From NCBI GenBank assembly GCA_019239895.1, contig JAFAZH010000016.1:26611-90610 (forward strand): 64,000 bases of DNA. The letters are read 5' to 3'. How positions within the stretch are numbered: position 1 is the stretch's first letter; every line of letters starts with the position of its first letter. This document shows positions 61,113 through 64,000 of this stretch, one piece after another. The notes under the pieces were generated by a model. The model searched no databases. It saw only the letters and a list, made by a program, of their open reading frames with translations, and was not told the origin of the DNA. This DNA is from Abditibacteriaceae bacterium. GTDB lineage: Bacteria > Armatimonadota > Abditibacteriia > Abditibacteriales > Abditibacteriaceae. The position numbers and the translations under genes were made by a program.

Positions 61113-63743
61113 TTAATTTTGATTTGGTGAGCTGTAGGCAGTTGGGGTGACAGCGTTGGTAATAGCGACGGCTCCTTCGCCAGCCGCGTTAACAGCCGCT
61201 ACGTCAAAGGTATAAGACTTCCCATTTTCCAATCCGTCCACGACATCGAAAGTCGAATGCTTGCCGCTCAATACCAATACTTTACGACCCGTTAGTGTAA
61301 TTTTGCGCCCACCGGGATTAACCGTAAAGGTGTAGGCCATAATCGGGCTGCTGGTATTCTCTGGAGCCTGAAAATGAATGCTGACCATACCATCACCAGC
61401 GCGGGCAGAAACGTTAGCGGGAGCCTCTGGTTTGCTAATCGTTTTTGCTTCCAGAGTAAGAGGGCGCGAAGGTAAGGAAGGTGGACTGTTGCCCGCTGCA
61501 TTCGTGGCCGTAACAGTGAAAGCGTATTGCTTACCATTAGCTAGCCTTGGTATCTTAACTAACCCATCCCTCTGAAAATCCGCTGCTGCAATATTCACTT
61601 TGTCGCCCTGCGACGAACTGACGGTATAAGATTGCACCGGTGAGTTGCCCTGGAGAATAGATGGACTCCACGTTACCAAGGCAATTCCACCTTCGAGGGA
61701 AACAGCCACTTTCAGCGGTGCTTCCGGCGGGGTTGGCTTCTCAAGCTGTTCGTTGAGCAGGTGCTTATAGGCTGGCTCTAAACCGGCATCTTGGAGGATA
61801 GTGACCGGGGCCTGGCTAAGCGCGTTGATGAGGTGGTTATCTTTGATGGTAACATTCTGTTTCGACGAATCCGCATCACCTTGCTGCCAGTAGTTATGCT
61901 CAAAACGAAAAGCATCATAATCCTGCCCAGCTTGCCCGTTGTAATAATCTTTATGGCGGCTGCCCCAGTTGTCATGGTTGGTATGAAAAAGGACATTATT
62001 CATAGCTGTAACATTCTTACAGCCATTATCGGTGTAAATGCCATGACCGGAACTGAACTGGTTATAAATGACGTTGCCTATAAGCTGCTCACCCTCGTCC
62101 AATGTCGGCCCGGTAAGGCCCTGCGTATAGATACCACCGCCATCAGCCAGCACCAGCATGTGGTCGAAGATTAAGTTGTGAGCCACTAAGTTGCGCTGCG
62201 AATTGTTGGCTTGCCCGGCCTGTTGAATTTTATCAGGCCAACCGCCCCAGCCCATTGAAATGCCAGTATAGGGCATGTGGTTAATCTGGTTGTGCTCAAT
62301 CTTTGTTCGTTGCGCATAGCCTACGCAGATACCTACGCCACCATGATATTCGACTCCCACCTCATGGATGTAATTGTTGTGGATCACGTTATCACGGGTG
62401 GCTTCATCGCCGGTGCCCAAGGGTAAATCCACACCGCCCAGTTCCAGCCCATTCGCGGAATTATCGGTGAAGATACATCCTTCGACGGTATCTGCTTGCG
62501 AACCATTGCCCAGTTCCAGGCCAGCCCCACCAAGATGGAGAAAGGCGTCATTAAGAAATTGAATCTGGTTATCGAAGCTAAAAGATACATTGCCAGGAGT
62601 TTTCGTCCACGCGCCAAAAGGACACTGCCCATTGGGAGCCAGGCTGCATAAGCCCTGCGTGGCATAACCACCCTCTCCTGTTACCATGTAGTTAGCCTGA
62701 ATTTCGGAAAACCCTTCATTGGTGCTGGGCAATAACCAGGTTGCATAGGAGAACCGCAGATCAGAGAAGACGAGATTATGAATCGGATGGCCCACAGTGC
62801 CACGACCGGCAATCAAGGTTTCCAACACAGGCACTTCAACATCTGCCCGCCTTAAGTCTTCACCCGCACGCGGCACATAGTAGATTGTGTGGGTTGAACG
62901 GTCAAGATACCACTGGCCGGGTGTGCCGAGCAGTTCAAAAGCATTCTCGACATAAGCGGGCTGCTTGCCTACACTGGCCGGGCCAACCAGATTCGCTGTC
63001 CGTTTAAAGCCAGAACTTTCCGGCAGCATCACACGTTTGGTTGAATTATCCCAGCAGGGCTGGGCCATTGTAATAGTGGTGCCCTGGATACTGGCTACCG
63101 GGCAACGCGGCTCCGTCCAACCGCCGAGACCAAAAGAGCCTTCCGACCACAGAGCGTTGCCGCCGGTATAAACAAATTCAATGTCACTCTGATTGCGCCA
63201 ATTCGACATCAGAGGAGAGCTGGTGGTGTAACCAGTCGGGGTGGTCGTGACATCAACGGGCAAGCGGCCTCGCGTCCGAAGGGCGCGCATCCCATTGACA
63301 TAAAACTGCCGCGTATTGTTAAGCCCAGCCGGGGCAGGAGCAGCCCATAGATTCCGGCGCGCATCCACCTGCTTCCAGCCCGTAACCGCTACGCCCCCGC
63401 TAATGACTGGCTGCTCTCCAGCCACGGCTGTGTAAATGACATTATACCCATTGGAACCGGAGTCGCTTGCATCCAGTATCAGAGGTTGCGTCAAACGATA
63501 GGTGCCGCCATGCAAGTAGACCGTAACATCGCCCCCCATATTGCGATTAATACGGCGCACCAGGTCGCGGGCGTGCTCTAAAGTTCTGATTGGGCGCTGT
63601 GGCGTGCCAGGGTTACGGTCGTTACCCGTTGGTGAAGCGTATAGCCCAGGCCCGCGCAATGCAGTAGCAGCGAGAATGGATTGGCTACTGGCAAACAGCG
63701 ACGCCAACAAGACGCAGCCCGCCATAGGACTTAATGTCCTCAT
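61113..63743 (-). CDS. Exported GH141-like right-handed beta-helix enzyme with two FN3 domains
   Basis: 876 residues. A signal peptide (about 1-25) precedes GLYASPTGNDRNPGTPQRPIRT-type opener (in part: YASPTGNDRNPGTPQ), the usual beginning of GH141 and related beta-helix enzymes. The helix runs to about 670 with turns such as NNYIHEVGVEYHGGVGICVG and NLIFDHMLVLADGGGIYTQG. Two fibronectin type III domains follow (about 680-775 and 780-870), each with a typical N-G-K-x-Y-x-F-x-V ending. GH141 members include alpha-fucosidase-like and xylanase-like activities on pectin side chains. It is the first - strand gene of the cluster, 94 bp upstream of GH29. Confidence 0.8.
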   Translation of the reverse strand: MRTLSPMAGCVLLASLFASSQSILAATALRGPGLYASPTGNDRNPGTPQRPIRTLEHARDLVRRINRNMGGDVTVYLHGGTYRLTQPLILDASDSGSNGYNVIYTAVAGEQPVISGGVAVTGWKQVDARRNLWAAPAPAGLNNTRQFYVNGMRALRTRGRLPVDVTTTPTGYTTSSPLMSNWRNQSDIEFVYTGGNALWSEGSFGLGGWTEPRCPVASIQGTTITMAQPCWDNSTKRVMLPESSGFKRTANLVGPASVGKQPAYVENAFELLGTPGQWYLDRSTHTIYYVPRAGEDLRRADVEVPVLETLIAGRGTVGHPIHNLVFSDLRFSYATWLLPSTNEGFSEIQANYMVTGEGGYATQGLCSLAPNGQCPFGAWTKTPGNVSFSFDNQIQFLNDAFLHLGGAGLELGNGSQADTVEGCIFTDNSANGLELGGVDLPLGTGDEATRDNVIHNNYIHEVGVEYHGGVGICVGYAQRTKIEHNQINHMPYTGISMGWGGWPDKIQQAGQANNSQRNLVAHNLIFDHMLVLADGGGIYTQGLTGPTLDEGEQLIGNVIYNQFSSGHGIYTDNGCKNVTAMNNVLFHTNHDNWGSRHKDYYNGQAGQDYDAFRFEHNYWQQGDADSSKQNVTIKDNHLINALSQAPVTILQDAGLEPAYKHLLNEQLEKPTPPEAPLKVAVSLEGGIALVTWSPSILQGNSPVQSYTVSSSQGDKVNIAAADFQRDGLVKIPRLANGKQYAFTVTATNAAGNSPPSLPSRPLTLEAKTISKPEAPANVSARAGDGMVSIHFQAPENTSSPIMAYTFTVNPGGRKITLTGRKVLVLSGKHSTFDVVDGLENGKSYTFDVAAVNAAGEGAVAITNAVTPTAYSSPNQN

Positions 63744-63835
63744 TCAAATCTCCAAAAGTAAAGTGAGTGATAGCGGTTAAACCCTACCGCATGACACTAA
63801 GAGCGACTAACAAATAAAGTGGTGAGGGGAAAGAG

Positions 63836-63954
63836 GAGTTTGTCATGCTGAGCGGAGCGAAGCATCTGGTAAGAGTGTCCATAGAGCAATGGTCAAACCT
63901 ACGACTCTTTAACTCCCAGAGGAGATGCTTCGCTGCACTCGGAATGACAAACTC
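63836..63954. repeat. Inverted-repeat element G (119 bp)
   Basis: Arms 63836-63867 and 63923-63954 match at 28 of 32 positions (inner AGCGAAGCATCT perfect). Weaker homology continues outward to the window edge. GTCATGCTGAGCGGAGCGAAG-type sequences are common dispersed repeats. It accounts for much of the 257-bp region upstream of the 63743 start; no other feature is supported there. Confidence 0.8.
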
Positions 63955-64000
63955 TTCGGCTTACCTTTTACCTTCTTATTCATTGCGTTAGAGTCGCTTA

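Noticed and set aside
1..64000. tRNA, rRNA, tmRNA or riboswitch genes
   Set aside because: No cloverleaf, rRNA core sequence or known riboswitch aptamer was recognised by eye; a covariance search (tRNAscan-SE, Rfam) would be decisive.

Overview
The window reads as one contiguous piece of chromosome from a Gram-negative-style saprophyte. By eye the G+C content is a little above 50 percent, genes run on both strands in short operons, and secreted polysaccharide-degrading enzymes are abundant. There are no SusC/SusD genes and no rRNA, tRNA or phage genes. The mixture of DUF4091 and HEAT-repeat exported proteins, GH78, GH97, GH27, GH29, GH28 and PL6 enzymes, phytanoyl-CoA dioxygenase, Gfo/Idh/MocA enzymes, xylose-isomerase-like epimerases and dense intergenic inverted repeats resembles Armatimonadota (Chthonomonas or Capsulimonas-like). 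This taxonomic call is an inference from gene content only.

Layout. 1-9160 (mostly +): end of a sensor kinase, two SGNH hydrolases, a nucleotidyltransferase plus small-partner pair, an exported HEAT-repeat protein and a GH78 alpha-rhamnosidase. 9292-12119 (-): fdhD, mobA, a histidine phosphatase and a HAD phosphatase. 12205-14917 (+): a DUF7009 protein, a sugar epimerase and a K+ channel. 14957-19146 (-): a MarR regulator with YceI, then DUF2721, ring-cleaving dioxygenase, carboxylesterase and flavin reductase, which looks like an MhqED-type quinone/electrophile defence locus. 19234-24799 (-): an APC transporter and a 1160-residue DUF4091 protein. 24921-29512 (+): PhyH dioxygenase, esterase, Gfo/Idh enzyme and a membrane sensor kinase. 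29698-37057: a GH5-like enzyme, a cytochrome P450, a GAF histidine kinase with a single-domain response regulator, an Nramp-related transporter and an alkyltransferase-like DNA repair protein. 37067-49373: a glycosidase, a Ser/Thr kinase with an embedded zinc-ribbon-like insert, DUF2007, an S24-like protein, a Gfo/Idh enzyme, HicAB, GNAT, DUF4139, GTP-type PEP carboxykinase and DUF5996.

49735-63743 is a polysaccharide-degradation locus. GH28 and GH97 lie on the + strand and face a run of six - strand genes: a beta-helix enzyme with FN3 domains, then GH29, PL6, a beta-helix protein, an alginate-lyase-family protein and GH27. The last five are packed with 4-bp overlaps or short gaps. All eight appear exported. 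Together they could strip rhamnose/galacturonate-, fucose-, galactose- and uronate-containing polymers, with pectin or alginate-like glycans as candidate substrates.

The strongest unexplained signal lies between the genes. At least nine structured inverted-repeat elements of roughly 80-170 bp, plus one perfect 16-bp hairpin, sit in the intergenic spaces. Three of them (9165-9312, 12607-12757, 17711-17858) form one clear family: 148-151 bp, 27-32 bp terminal inverted repeats, and a conserved series of internal hairpins in which one stem changes sequence but keeps its pairing. A fourth (25705-25865) has 43-bp perfect terminal repeats and a related layout. One element supplies the last six codons of a HAD phosphatase and another fills nearly all of a divergent intergenic region. 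No transposase is visible in the window, so these look like non-autonomous (MITE or REP-doublet-like) elements mobilised from elsewhere.
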